In this document: positions 38,439-47,542 of the stretch, one piece after another
Position numbering within the stretch: the first letter of the stretch is position 1
Layout of the letters: every line of letters begins with the position of its first letter
NCBI RefSeq assembly: GCF_001006485.1
Contig: NZ_JUET01000134.1
Location: forward strand, 62,001-126,000
Direction: 5' to 3'
Length of the DNA stretch: 64,000 bases
From: Tannerella forsythia
Lineage (GTDB): Bacteria; Bacteroidota; Bacteroidia; Bacteroidales; Tannerellaceae
The notes under the pieces: model-generated
The model's database searches: none
Told to the model about the DNA's origin: nothing
Seen by the model: only the letters and a program-made list of their open reading frames with translations
Position numbers and translations under genes: made by a program

Positions 38439-39629
38439 TTATTTAACGACGTTGAGCGCTTTGCCGACCTTAATAAATGCACGGATCGCCTTGTCGAGAT
38501 GTTCTTTTTCATGACCGGCCGACAGTTGAACACGGATGCGCGCCTGCTCTTTCGGCACGACCGGATAATAAAATCCCGTCACGTAAATGCCTTCCTCCTG
38601 CATACGTTGTGCGAACACCTGCGACAGCTTCGCATCGTATAGCATCACGGCGCAGATCGCCGATTGCGTCGGTTTGATATCGAAGCCCGCCTGCAGCATG
38701 CTGTCGCGGAAGTAAGTCACGTTTTCGGCCAACTTCGTATGCAACGCGTCACTTTCTTTGAGCATCTTAAACATCTCGATGCTTGCCCCGACGATAGCCG
38801 GCGCCAGCGAATTGGAGAACAGATACGGACGCGAACGCTGACGCAACAGGTCTATAATTTCTTTCCGACCGGTCGTAAAGCCGCCCATGGCACCTCCGAA
38901 AGCCTTACCAAGCGTGCCGGTGAAGATATCGATCCGGCCGTAAGCTCCGAACTGTTCGGCCACTCCGCGCCCCGTCGGCCCGACCACTCCTGCCGAGTGA
39001 GACTCGTCGACCATCACCAGCGCGTCATATTTCTCTGCCAGATCGCAAATCTTATCCATCGGCGCCACGTTGCCGTCCATCGAGAAGACCCCGTCGGTGG
39101 CGATGATGCGGAACCGCTGTGCCTGTGCTTCCTTCAGACAACGCTCAAGGTCGTCCATATCGGCATTGGCATAACGATAACGTTTGGCTTTGCAAAGACG
39201 CACACCGTCGATAATCGAGGCATGGTTCAGCGCATCCGATATAATCGCATCGTCTTCGCCGAGCAACGGTTCGAAAAGCCCGCCGTTCGCGTCGAAACAA
39301 GAGCTGTAAAGAATCGTATCTTCCGTTCTGAAATACTCGGATACCTCAGCTTCGAGCTGCTTGTGCAAATCTTGCGTACCGCAGATAAAACGAACGGACG
39401 ACATGCCGTACCCACGATGATCCATCGCCTTTTTAGCCGCTTCGATAAGGCGCGAATGATCCGAGAGGCCAAGATAATTGTTCGCACAGAAGTTCAGCAC
39501 TTCTTCTCCTTCATTCACGCGAATATCCGCCTTCTGGGGCGTCTTGATAATCCGTTCCTTCTTGTATAATCCCGCCGATTCGATATCAGCCAATTCCTGT
39601 TGCAGGAAAGATTGAAATTTTCCGTACAT
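38439..39629 (-). CDS. kbl: Glycine C-acetyltransferase (2-amino-3-ketobutyrate CoA ligase)
   Basis: 396-residue PLP enzyme converting 2-amino-3-oxobutanoate and CoA to glycine and acetyl-CoA, the second step of threonine breakdown. Alpha-oxoamine synthase motifs: NFCANNYLGLSDH, SSVRFICGTQDLHKQLE, VMVDESHSAG, and the PLP lysine K242 in TGTLGKAFGGAMGG. Length matches the family. The threonine dehydrogenase that makes its substrate is not adjacent here. Separate promoter at 39663-39670. Confidence 0.94.
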   Translation of the reverse strand: MYGKFQSFLQQELADIESAGLYKKERIIKTPQKADIRVNEGEEVLNFCANNYLGLSDHSRLIEAAKKAMDHRGYGMSSVRFICGTQDLHKQLEAEVSEYFRTEDTILYSSCFDANGGLFEPLLGEDDAIISDALNHASIIDGVRLCKAKRYRYANADMDDLERCLKEAQAQRFRIIATDGVFSMDGNVAPMDKICDLAEKYDALVMVDESHSAGVVGPTGRGVAEQFGAYGRIDIFTGTLGKAFGGAMGGFTTGRKEIIDLLRQRSRPYLFSNSLAPAIVGASIEMFKMLKESDALHTKLAENVTYFRDSMLQAGFDIKPTQSAICAVMLYDAKLSQVFAQRMQEEGIYVTGFYYPVVPKEQARIRVQLSAGHEKEHLDKAIRAFIKVGKALNVVK

Positions 39630-39662
39630 AACTGTTTGAATTTTATGAGCATTTTATTGCGA

Positions 39663-39670
39663 CAAAAGTA
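39663..39670 (-). promoter_or_regulatory. -7 element for kbl
   Basis: TACTTTTG on the minus strand, 34 nt before the kbl ATG. Confidence 0.65.
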
Positions 39671-39720
39671 GTCATTTTTTTAGAATACGAATTTCTCTTA
39701 CCTAATATTTCAACATCGAA

Positions 39721-39766
39721 CGTATAGAATAGAATTATAGAATCGTATAGAATAGAATTATAGAAT
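39721..39766. repeat. Exact 23-bp tandem duplication
   Basis: 39721-39743 is repeated without change at 39744-39766, in AT-rich DNA between the divergent kbl and sigma-factor genes, about 50 bp upstream of the kbl -7 box. The rest of the 39630-39993 intergenic region holds only the two promoters. Confidence 0.9.
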
Positions 39767-39894
39767 ATAGACCGACAGACAACTCTCCGCTCCGGCACAT
39801 TCCGAAACAAAGACAACACATTTTTCAACAAATCGTCAAATAAGGAGTCATAAATGATCGTATCATCCACTTAGCTGAGTTTCACGATTTATAT

Positions 39895-39902
39895 TATTTT
39901 TG
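39895..39902 (+). promoter_or_regulatory. -7 element for the ECF sigma operon
   Basis: TATTTTTG, with a weak TTAG 20 nt upstream; about 90 nt before the chosen start. Confidence 0.5.
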
Positions 39903-39993
39903 CCGGAAAAAAGAAGACGACCGTGCAACGTTTCTATCGGAAATTGCATCATGGGAGATGGATAACGGTTGCAAACGTTGTACCGAGAACAGA

Positions 39994-40518
39994 ATGATGA
40001 ACGAAGAACAACTGATTACAGGTTGTAGAAAAGGAGATCGGACGGCTCAGAAAGAGTTGTATGAATTATATTCCCCCCGAATGCTGGGGGTCTGTCTGCG
40101 CTACATCGGCGACAGGGAAACTGCACGCGATGTATTGCAAGACGGCTTTGTAAAAGTCTTTTCATCTTTCGGGGGATATAAGGGAGAAGGCCCTTTGGGG
40201 GCATGGATACGCCGAATATTCGTTAACGAATCGCTGGAACATCTGCGGCGCAAAACAAATGTTTACCGCAACACGGTCGACATTGACAGCATTGCAGATT
40301 ATTCGACCAACGAAGAAACGGCTGTTTCAAAACTTTCGGCCGACGACCTGATGCACTTGATCCAAAGCCTCCCGAACAGTCTGCGTGCGGTATTCAACCT
40401 TTTTGCAATCGAAGGATATTCGCATAAAGAAATAGCCGGAATGTTACACATTGAAGAGAGCACGTCGCGCTCACAATATATGCGCGCACGACGTTGGTTA
40501 CAGAACAGAATAAAATAG
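39994..40518 (+). CDS. ECF RNA polymerase sigma factor
   Basis: Sigma-70 region 2 (LYELYSPRMLGVCLRYIGDRETARDVLQDGFVKVF) and region 4 (LPNSLRAVFNLFAIEGYSHKEIAGMLHIEESTSRSQYMRARRWL) with no region 3, the ECF layout. It redirects RNA polymerase to envelope genes. I place the start at ATG 39994 (MMNEEQLITG), since a 12-residue upstream extension from 39958 is unlike the family; ATG 39997 is equally possible. The next gene encodes a membrane-spanning partner that may act as its anti-sigma factor. Confidence 0.92.
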   Translation: MMNEEQLITGCRKGDRTAQKELYELYSPRMLGVCLRYIGDRETARDVLQDGFVKVFSSFGGYKGEGPLGAWIRRIFVNESLEHLRRKTNVYRNTVDIDSIADYSTNEETAVSKLSADDLMHLIQSLPNSLRAVFNLFAIEGYSHKEIAGMLHIEESTSRSQYMRARRWLQNRIK

Positions 40519-40538
40519 TAAAAAGAAGAAACAGGTAT

Positions 40539-41852
40539 ATGGAAAAGCGGGATAAATGGGAAGAAGCGATTCGGGCAAAACTGGAACACTTTGAATCAAC
40601 ACCGGACCCGAGCGACTGGGAGGCGATTGCCCACCGTCTATCGGATAAAACACCGGTCATCAGGATGAAATCGCAACGATGGGCTTATTGGGCAGCCGCA
40701 GCTATCGTGTTGCTGCTGCTACTTGGCGGCGGCTACCGACTATGGTTTCAGGAGGAGCAAGACACCGTGATCGCAGACGTGCAGAAAAGTACCGGTCGGG
40801 AAATATCCGTATCTCCGATAAAACCACAAGCAGACAAGGCCGGTGCGCAGGCCGCGACAGAGAGGACGGATGAAAATCCGGTGTCGACGGCCACCCACCG
40901 GCTATCACTTATGCGTAAAGACAAAGACCTGACCGCACAAGCAACATTTACTGCACCGAAAGCCCCCCCAAAAAGCCTCTATCCCACACCTGAAGAAACT
41001 GATAAATCCCCCGAAACAACACCGGTAGAAAAATACGCGCAGGAGGAGCGACCGATTGCCGTGCAAGATCGTCGGCCAGACGACATACCAGCACAGAAGA
41101 CTGCCTCTGAGAGCCGACAGAGTGACAATGAACGGCCGTTCATTGCAGATGCTTCTCCCCGGCCATCACATCGCACAACGGTAAAACGCCGTTGGGGATT
41201 CGGGATGGGAGGCGGAAGTCTTTCGACCGGTAGTTATTCCACCGCTGACGGAGCAAACCTTTTCGCAAACAGTATCATGAATCGTGATCTGCCCGCTTAT
41301 TCGGAACTAAAATCCTTTGATCGCAGCGAGAAGATGAACAAAATCGATGTATCGCATAAGCGGCCGCTCTCGTTTGGGATAGGAGTCAGCTACCGGCTCT
41401 CCGACCGGTGGGCTCTGCAAAGCGGTGTGACCTACACATACATGACATCGACTTGGCGCACAGAAGCCATTCGGCAAGGCAAGGCTAAACAAAGGCTACA
41501 TTTTATCGGGGTGCCGCTGGGCGTAAATTACAAGATTGCCGAGTGGCAGCGTGTACGCTTTTATGCGGGTGCCGGCACCATGGTCGAATGGAATGTGGCC
41601 GGCAGTATTGATACCGATTATTATTACGGAAACGAGATGGTCAATACACAACATGCCTCGGTTCGGATAAAGGAATGGCAATGGTCGGTCAATGCCCGCA
41701 CGGGAGCAAGTTATCCGTTGTTCCGCTACTTGAGCGCCTACGTCGAAGGCAATGCGAATTATTACTTCGATAACGGAAGTGCGATAGAGACGATTCGTTC
41801 GGAGAAACCTTTTTACGTATCTTTGCAAGCCGGAGTTCGGATAGGATTTTAA
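40539..41852 (+). CDS. Membrane protein with outer-membrane-barrel-like C-terminus, sigma-factor partner
   Basis: 437 residues from ATG 40539 (MEKRDKWEEAIRAKL), preferred to an upstream start at 40494 that lies within the sigma gene. Residues 1-43 are a cytoplasmic, charged segment, residues about 46-67 one membrane helix (YWAAAAIVLLLLLGGGY), then a long disordered, Pro/Thr/Glu-rich linker, and from about 205 a beta-barrel-like domain (RWGFGMGGGSLS, SLQAGVRIGF at the end). The layout suggests an anti-sigma-like inner-membrane part linked to an outer-membrane-type domain. Common after ECF genes in Bacteroidetes; role inferred. Confidence 0.8.
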   Translation: MEKRDKWEEAIRAKLEHFESTPDPSDWEAIAHRLSDKTPVIRMKSQRWAYWAAAAIVLLLLLGGGYRLWFQEEQDTVIADVQKSTGREISVSPIKPQADKAGAQAATERTDENPVSTATHRLSLMRKDKDLTAQATFTAPKAPPKSLYPTPEETDKSPETTPVEKYAQEERPIAVQDRRPDDIPAQKTASESRQSDNERPFIADASPRPSHRTTVKRRWGFGMGGGSLSTGSYSTADGANLFANSIMNRDLPAYSELKSFDRSEKMNKIDVSHKRPLSFGIGVSYRLSDRWALQSGVTYTYMTSTWRTEAIRQGKAKQRLHFIGVPLGVNYKIAEWQRVRFYAGAGTMVEWNVAGSIDTDYYYGNEMVNTQHASVRIKEWQWSVNARTGASYPLFRYLSAYVEGNANYYFDNGSAIETIRSEKPFYVSLQAGVRIGF

Positions 41853-41918
41853 AGAGAAAAAGAGGAATAAACATAAAAAATATGACATTTATTAATCAGA
41901 TAAAAAAAAAGAAAAAAG

Positions 41919-42710
41919 ATGAAACAATTTAATTGGTGCGCTGTAGCTTTGACAGCGACGGTAATGTTAACATCCTGTCTGGATGGAGGAAGTAACAGTC
42001 AGTCGGGCACGACCGTAGGCGTTGTGCGAATCGATACGAAAACGATGAAACATGTGTTAGATAACTCTACGCCTATCGGGCCGTTTTATTCGCCGTCTTT
42101 TAAAAATGTGAAAGAAGGAGCATGTATCGTTGCATATTTCAATCTGAATTATGATGCGCCGGAAAATGCATCGAATGTCGTTAAAACAAACGGATACTAT
42201 ACCGTAACCGTCAGAGAAAAGGCCGAGCTGGACCAATACACGATCATGAAATTTACAGATACCGGAGCACCGGACACTGCCAAGATGCTGGAAAAAGAAG
42301 TGGCGCTCGTAAACCCGAACTATCAGATACTCGGTTATGTAAAAGGATATCTGTTTATCGGACATGCGCTTAAGCAACCCACCGATCAAAAGGACTACTG
42401 GTTCCTGACATACAATGCGGATAACATGGTAAAGGAAGAAGGCGGTGAACGAATTTACGACGTTTTCGTGCGTGCCAAAGTCAAGACGCCCGGCACCAAA
42501 TCGGAAACCGATATGATGGTAGCCAATGCTTACCAGATTAAAGACTATCTGGAGACGGCTGCGCGTGATGAACAGAGCAAAGGAAACACTCGCTTTTATC
42601 TTCGTTTCAACTATGTGTCGTCTGTCAAAGACAGTAAGTTGACATGGGCGAAAGGTGAAAAAGTAGGGCCGTTTGACGTGAAATCGCTTCTGGATAAACA
42701 GAAAAGCTGA
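41919..42710 (+). CDS. NigD-like lipoprotein
   Basis: 263 residues, lipid Cys20 (LTSC) followed by a Gly/Ser linker. The pattern (VGVVRIDTKTMKHVLDNSTPIGP then a beta-rich YYTVTVREKAELDQY body) resembles NigD-like lipoproteins of Bacteroidetes, which have an N-terminal OB-like and a C-terminal beta-sandwich domain. NigD was named from a bacteriocin gene cluster but most members have no known role. Follows the sigma-factor pair by 66 nt, possibly in the same regulon. Confidence 0.8.
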   Translation: MKQFNWCAVALTATVMLTSCLDGGSNSQSGTTVGVVRIDTKTMKHVLDNSTPIGPFYSPSFKNVKEGACIVAYFNLNYDAPENASNVVKTNGYYTVTVREKAELDQYTIMKFTDTGAPDTAKMLEKEVALVNPNYQILGYVKGYLFIGHALKQPTDQKDYWFLTYNADNMVKEEGGERIYDVFVRAKVKTPGTKSETDMMVANAYQIKDYLETAARDEQSKGNTRFYLRFNYVSSVKDSKLTWAKGEKVGPFDVKSLLDKQKS

Positions 42711-42736
42711 TCAATATTGTTTTTGTAACTTTGAGA

Positions 42737-42780
42737 AAGGAGGGTGTGTCAAAACGCAATGTTTTGGGCACACCCTCCTT
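42737..42780 (+). terminator. Terminator hairpin, part of repeat copy 1
   Basis: A 19-20 bp stem with one bulge (42737-42755 with 42761-42780) 26 nt after the NigD-like gene. It forms the first half of a 75-bp repeat also found after tRNA-Asn. Confidence 0.8.
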
Positions 42781-42812
42781 AGGTGTATAAGAAAGGGGGA
42801 AATTGGGGGGGG
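42739..42812 (+). repeat. 75-bp hairpin repeat, copy 1
   Basis: Shares the hairpin (GAGGGTGTGT ... CACACCCTC), the loop ACGCAAT, and the following AGGT-T-TAAGAAAGG and AAATT-GGGGG blocks with 57979-58052. Conservation extends about 30 bp beyond the hairpin, so it is a dispersed element rather than a simple terminator. Confidence 0.85.
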
Positions 42813-42952
42813 CTAAGGATGAGAGCGAGGGAGCATACTAACGTAGGTGACCGAGCTCACATTCCGCAAGCAACGAAGCAGTTCGCCCGTTATGACACCC
42901 CACCTTTTGTATTTTTATCGGGGCGAGCGCGAAGAGAATAGTCATTTTTTCC

Positions 42953-42960
42953 TACCTTTG
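42953..42960 (+). promoter_or_regulatory. -7 element for the Yip1-smpB-Gate operon
   Basis: TACCTTTG, 20 nt before ATG 42981. Confidence 0.7.
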
Positions 42961-42980
42961 CCCTTTCGAAAAGAGACCGT

Positions 42981-43547
42981 ATGTTTAAAGAAATATTCAG
43001 TCAGCTGATCGCCGTTATCTTCAGACCTTCGGAAACATGGGAGTCGCTACGCCGGAAAGAGGAGAACACCGAAACTTTTCTCTCGCGCTTCGTGTATCCT
43101 TTGTTCGGATTGATTGCGCTTTCAGCCTTTCTCGGCGTCTTGTTTACACGCAAAGAATTCGATTTCCAGATCGCCCTGAAATCATCGATTAAAATACTGG
43201 TTGCTTCCATGGGAGGCTTTTTCCTCGGCACTCATCTGCTGAATGAACTGTGGTACAAGGTATTCAAGTATCCGCGCGACATAAAACTTATTCAGCGGTT
43301 TGTCGGTTACTCATCTTCGCTGATGTTTGTCCTCCTTATTCTACTGGCACTCTTGCCGGAGTTTATCTTTTTGTGGATGTTTATCCTCTACACTTTCTAT
43401 ATCGTGTGGATGGGAGCACACCCCTATATGAAAGTGAAAGAAGAAGAACAAATGAAATTTACAATACTGGCTTCAGTCATCATTGTTGGAACACCGTTTC
43501 TAATTGATCGACTGCTGTTTCTGCTTATGCCGGGACTCCGGTTTTAA
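42981..43547 (+). CDS. Yip1-family inner-membrane protein
   Basis: 188 residues with about five membrane segments (around 35-52, 67-85, 108-125, 130-147, 160-180). N-terminal IAVIFRPSETWESLRRKE is typical of bacterial Yip1/DUF1282-like proteins, whose function is not established. Followed after 12 nt by smpB. Confidence 0.75.
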   Translation: MFKEIFSQLIAVIFRPSETWESLRRKEENTETFLSRFVYPLFGLIALSAFLGVLFTRKEFDFQIALKSSIKILVASMGGFFLGTHLLNELWYKVFKYPRDIKLIQRFVGYSSSLMFVLLILLALLPEFIFLWMFILYTFYIVWMGAHPYMKVKEEEQMKFTILASVIIVGTPFLIDRLLFLLMPGLRF

Positions 43548-43559
43548 ACATGACATATC

Positions 43560-44024
43560 ATGGCCAAGGAAAAGTTAAATAACAACATACTGATCAAAAA
43601 CAAACGGGCAACGTTCGATTACGAACTGCTCGAAACATTTACGGCCGGCATCGTACTGACCGGCACGGAGATCAAATCTCTCCGTTTGGGAAAAGCGAGT
43701 TTAGTCGACACGTACTGCTACGTCGAACGAGGCGAAGTATGGGTCAAGAACATGAATATCTCAGAATACTTCTACGGCACGTACAATAACCACGCGGCTC
43801 GTCGCGATCGCAAGCTGCTGCTGAACAAGAAAGAGATTCGCAAGCTCCAAGCAGCCGCAAAAGATAACGGCTTTACGATCATCCCTACCCGGCTCTTTAT
43901 CAACGACCGGGGGCTGGCCAAGGTGGTCATCGCCCTTGCTAAGGGAAAAAAGGAATACGACAAGCGCCAATCCATCAAGGAGCGCGACGATAAACGCGAG
44001 ATGAGCCGGGTGTTTATGAAGTAA
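43560..44024 (+). CDS. smpB: SsrA-binding protein SmpB
   Basis: 154-residue partner of tmRNA in rescuing stalled ribosomes. Motifs: [46 protein letters not shown], and the basic tail [18 protein letters not shown]. Normal length. Second gene of a three-gene run with the Yip1-like and Gate proteins; the tmRNA gene is not in this window. Confidence 0.98.
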   Translation: MAKEKLNNNILIKNKRATFDYELLETFTAGIVLTGTEIKSLRLGKASLVDTYCYVERGEVWVKNMNISEYFYGTYNNHAARRDRKLLLNKKEIRKLQAAAKDNGFTIIPTRLFINDRGLAKVVIALAKGKKEYDKRQSIKERDDKREMSRVFMK

Positions 44025-44027
44025 TGT

Positions 44028-44987
44028 ATGGAAACGGTCGGGCAAAGAATAGGGAGGTGCATCAGGTCGGCCATGCCCAAAGCGTGCCGAACCTGCTTCT
44101 GGCTGCTGAAAATCATTCTGCCCGTGTCTCTGCTTGTGCGACTGCTCCAATATTCGGGTATACTGGCACAAGTATCGGTCTTCCTTGAACCGGCCTTTTC
44201 CTTCATCGGTCTGCCGGGCGAAACGGCCATCATCTTCCTGACAAGTGTTTTCACTCCGTTATACGCACCGATGACCCTGATTGCTTCCATGCCTTTGACC
44301 GTCCGTGAAGTTACCCTGATTGCACTGATGTGCCTTGTTTCACACAATCTTTTGGTCGAATGCGCCGTACAAAGTAAGACCGGCTCATCGTTCACGGGGA
44401 TGTTTGTGCTGCGTGTGGGGATGAGCTTTGTAATCGCATTCGCTGTACATCGTATCATGCCGTATGAAGGATATGACACGATCGTTGGCTCAGCTGCCGA
44501 TACCGGTGTATGCACCTCATTGACTGACGTATTCGTTCTCTGGATCAAAAGTTCGTTGTCGATTACCCTGTTATTTTTCGTGATCGTCTCGGCCCTGATG
44601 ATTCTGCATTACATCCTCGAAGAGTTCAGGTTGTTGAAAAGCCTGTCGACAGCGATGGCGCCTGTAATGATACTTTTCGGACTTCCACGAAACTGTTCGT
44701 TTCTGTGGCTCGTAGGCAACATCGTGGGGTTAAGCTACGGCAGTGCTATTATGATGGAGCAGCTGGAGGCGAATAAGATTTCGCGCCGCGATGGTAATCT
44801 ATTGAACTACCACTTGGCCATTTCACATTCTCAGCTTGAAGACACCTTGATTTTCGCAGCAATCGGCGCCCCGTTTCTATGGGTCATGCTGACACGCATG
44901 GTCTTCGCGCTTCTCGTTGTATGGATCAAACGCCTGCTCACCCGTCTTCCCCGCTATCATTACGCAGATTTACCCATCAAAAAATAA
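44028..44987 (+). CDS. Nucleoside-recognition (Gate) domain membrane protein
   Basis: 319 residues with eight or so membrane helices in two similar halves, each with a Gate-domain signature (ILPVSLLVRLLQYSGIL; MAPVMILFGLPRNCSFLWLVGNIVGLSYGSA). Gate proteins include SpmA/SpmB and transport subunits for nucleosides or ions; substrate unknown. Starts 3 nt after smpB, so co-translated. Confidence 0.85.
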   Translation: METVGQRIGRCIRSAMPKACRTCFWLLKIILPVSLLVRLLQYSGILAQVSVFLEPAFSFIGLPGETAIIFLTSVFTPLYAPMTLIASMPLTVREVTLIALMCLVSHNLLVECAVQSKTGSSFTGMFVLRVGMSFVIAFAVHRIMPYEGYDTIVGSAADTGVCTSLTDVFVLWIKSSLSITLLFFVIVSALMILHYILEEFRLLKSLSTAMAPVMILFGLPRNCSFLWLVGNIVGLSYGSAIMMEQLEANKISRRDGNLLNYHLAISHSQLEDTLIFAAIGAPFLWVMLTRMVFALLVVWIKRLLTRLPRYHYADLPIKK

Positions 44988-44991
44988 ACGG

Positions 44992-45105
44992 ATGAAGAAA
45001 GACAGAAAAGAAAGAATAACTCCCGAATGGATTCAAAGCACAGAATCCTCCGAATACGATTTAATTCGGAGAAGAAATGAAAAAAGAAAAAGATACACAG
45101 TATAA
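44992..45105 (+). CDS. Possible 37-residue basic peptide
   Basis: ATG 44992, 4 nt after the Gate gene stop, opens a frame of 37 codons with a very basic end (RRRNEKRKRYTV). Placement favours translation, but nothing else supports it; it may be a tail remnant. Confidence 0.3.
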   Translation: MKKDRKERITPEWIQSTESSEYDLIRRRNEKRKRYTV

Positions 45106-45127
45106 ACACAATCTAAATTGAAAAATA

Positions 45128-46447
45128 ATGAAAAAGAAATGGAATATTTTATTTATATGGGCAACCTTGATGCTGAATGGAATATCAGCAGATGCCCACA
45201 ATGCGAAATACTATATGTATATTCCCAATAAACAGAATGTTCCGGTTGGCGTTACGGTACCAACGGCTTTGGGTTTCGTCTTCATCCTAAAGTCAGACAA
45301 ACATCCGGACTTTGCCACAGCAATCAATCGCTATTATCCGACGGCCTTCGAGCAAGCCTTCCCCAATGCAGTAACAGACTGGCTGAGGGATGTCTACCAA
45401 ATTGAATGCGATAGCATCTATATGGAAAGCGACGGATTATACTCTGACAATCAGAAAAAAAACAAATACTCTATGCCATTCGACCGAATGATTACATCCC
45501 GTTTTAAAAAGATCGTACCGCTGATTACCAAATTAGGGACTCCACGTATCCCCGAAGATCCGACGGAGATAGAGGGATTCTATTTCCCACTGCTGAACGA
45601 AACAAACCGGTGGAACAACTTGAAAGAACGACACGAAGAAGGAAAGTGGACATACATATACCAATTGGAAGGCGATACGCTTATTGACGGACGGAAATAC
45701 CGAAAACTTTATCATACAGTTGATAAACAAGCGAAAAATTGGCATAAACGAGGATATTTGTACGAAGATATCGGACAAAAAAAAGTATGGTACCGCCCGG
45801 CATGGGGAGATCGGGATGGGTTGCTGTACAATTTCGATGTAGCCGAAAAAGATACTTTTTATACGATGGGAAGAATATTCTATTCACTGGAAACTCCTAA
45901 TACAGTGGATTGGAACTACGACTCCATCCGCCACATTGTAAAAAAGGTGGATACGGTTAAAATCAGTCATAAGGATCATCGGCGAATAACCCTCGAATCA
46001 ACTCTTATCACTCCATTAGGCTCGTATCATCGATCATTTGAAAACGTATGGATAGAAGGAATCGGCAGTACAAATGGGCTTTTCAGTCTATACGTGTATT
46101 TGCCCGGCTCTCCCAGCGAGGAACTGTTGGCCTTCTATCAAGACGATAAGCTGATTTATCAATCACCGAAATACGACAATGTATTTATCTGGGAAACAGT
46201 CGGAAACAAACTGATCAGGAATGATACGCAGGTATTCGTATTGCCCGATGGGCGTACGCTACATATCGGGGACGAAGGAACAAATCGTTCGGTGAGGGTA
46301 TATTCCATGCATGGAACGGAAGTTTTCCGGCAAACTGTCGCGCCTTATACCACAACCCTTGCGCTACCTGCGATTCCCTCCGGTGTATATATCATAACTG
46401 TCCGATCAGAAGGAAAAAGTATATCACAAAAAATAGTTGTAAAATAA
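45128..46447 (+). CDS. Secreted T9SS cargo protein of unknown function
   Basis: 439 residues. Signal peptide (cleavage near ADAH, residue 23) and, at residues about 365-439, a type IX secretion sorting domain: VRVYSMHGTEVFRQTV, ALPAIPSGVYIITVRSEG and the final KIVVK. Cargo with this domain crosses the outer membrane by the T9SS and is released or attached to the surface. The middle region is beta-rich and unassigned. Its presence implies a working T9SS elsewhere in the genome. Confidence 0.87.
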   Translation: MKKKWNILFIWATLMLNGISADAHNAKYYMYIPNKQNVPVGVTVPTALGFVFILKSDKHPDFATAINRYYPTAFEQAFPNAVTDWLRDVYQIECDSIYMESDGLYSDNQKKNKYSMPFDRMITSRFKKIVPLITKLGTPRIPEDPTEIEGFYFPLLNETNRWNNLKERHEEGKWTYIYQLEGDTLIDGRKYRKLYHTVDKQAKNWHKRGYLYEDIGQKKVWYRPAWGDRDGLLYNFDVAEKDTFYTMGRIFYSLETPNTVDWNYDSIRHIVKKVDTVKISHKDHRRITLESTLITPLGSYHRSFENVWIEGIGSTNGLFSLYVYLPGSPSEELLAFYQDDKLIYQSPKYDNVFIWETVGNKLIRNDTQVFVLPDGRTLHIGDEGTNRSVRVYSMHGTEVFRQTVAPYTTTLALPAIPSGVYIITVRSEGKSISQKIVVK

Positions 46448-46609
46448 TATGCTTCTACAGATAAACAGAAGCGAGCCTGGCTGTAGCGATATATCGGATC
46501 GCTAACGTACGTAGTGAATCATTGCATGTGAGGGAGGCGGCTACCATTGAAAAACTATGCCGTTTCCCCACAAAAAAACAAAAAAACACGCAGGGATAAA
46601 AAAAAACGT

Positions 46610-46617
46610 TATCTTTG
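46610..46617 (+). promoter_or_regulatory. -7 element deciding the ppa start
   Basis: TATCTTTG, 22 nt before ATG 46640. The upstream in-frame ATG at 46547 lies before this promoter, so the shorter protein is the real one. Confidence 0.75.
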
Positions 46618-46639
46618 CGTTAACAAACATTCAAATGCT

Positions 46640-47305
46640 ATGTATAATAAACTGAACGACACCATCACACGCTTGATGGGGCTACGCTATCGGTCACATC
46701 CGTGGCACGGCATCGAAGTGGGAAAAGAAGCGCCGCAAATTGTCACGGCTTTTATTGAAATGGTACCAACCGACACCGTCAAGTATGAATTAGACAAAGT
46801 GAATGGGTTTCTCTGCATCGACCGTCCACAGCGCTATTCGAGCGTAGTCCCGGCGCTCTATGGGTTTATCCCGCAGAGTTATTGCGGCGAGTCGTTCGCC
46901 CAACACTGCATGGAACAGATTAAACGCGAAAATATCTCCGGCGACCGCGACCCGCTCGACATCTGCATCCTGACCGAGAAAAATATTGCACACGGCGATA
47001 TCATCGCCTCGGCACGCCCCATCGGCGGACTGAGGATGTTGGACGGATCGGAAGCCGATGACAAAATCATCGCTGTACTTAAAAATGACGCAACGTACAG
47101 CAATTACAATGACATCAACGAACTGCCCGACGTCGTTACGGAACGGCTCAAACACTACTTCCTGACGTATAAAGACATGCCGGGCGAGAAAAGAAGGGTC
47201 GAGATTACACATACCTACGGACGTGAGGAAGCCTGCGAGGTCATTCGGCACTGCCTCAACGACTACAAAAGCTTTCTTGAAGAGATGCACGACGTGCTGG
47301 GATAA
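46640..47305 (+). CDS. ppa: Inorganic pyrophosphatase
   Basis: 221 residues from ATG 46640 (MYNKLNDTITRLM). Family I-type pyrophosphatase: VKYELDKVNGFLCIDRP, YGFIPQSYCGE, GDRDPLDICIL with the metal Asp cluster (DRDPLD), and KIIAVLKNDATYSNYND. It splits PPi to phosphate, driving biosynthesis; this may compete with PPi use by PPDK. Downstream lies an IS4-type transposase remnant. Confidence 0.93.
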   Translation: MYNKLNDTITRLMGLRYRSHPWHGIEVGKEAPQIVTAFIEMVPTDTVKYELDKVNGFLCIDRPQRYSSVVPALYGFIPQSYCGESFAQHCMEQIKRENISGDRDPLDICILTEKNIAHGDIIASARPIGGLRMLDGSEADDKIIAVLKNDATYSNYNDINELPDVVTERLKHYFLTYKDMPGEKRRVEITHTYGREEACEVIRHCLNDYKSFLEEMHDVLG

Positions 47306-47322
47306 TTATGACATACGACTGA

Positions 47323-47472
47323 CTATCGTGTCAACCTACGCTGCATCAGCATCAAAAATAGGTTGGCAATGAGCGTGATCCCAATCTGGATATGTAGCGC
47401 ATTGGCGTTCTCTCCATAGAAGTATTTCAGGGGAAAGACCTGCGGGTAGCCGGGAGAATCATTCGCTATTGC
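47323..47472 (-). mobile_element. IS4-family transposase remnant (C-terminal 50 codons)
   Basis: The minus-strand frame between an in-frame stop at 47475-47473 and the stop at 47325-47323 encodes FPLKYFYGENANALHIQIG, ITLIANLFLMLMQRRLTR, the C-terminal helix region of IS4-type transposases from Bacteroidetes (Y-REK region aftermath). Everything upstream is lost. Too short for ordinary gene calling. Confidence 0.65.
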
Positions 47473-47499
47473 TCACAAGACAAAAGTTCCATATATTTG
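47469..47499 (+). promoter_or_regulatory. Promoter for the 47543 gene
   Basis: TTGC at 47469-47472, 19-nt spacer, TATATTTG at 47492-47499. It lies at the edge of the transposase remnant. Confidence 0.65.
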
Positions 47500-47542
47500 T
47501 ACCCTGTGGTCAACAAATAAAAAAAATAAAATGCAGAATGAC

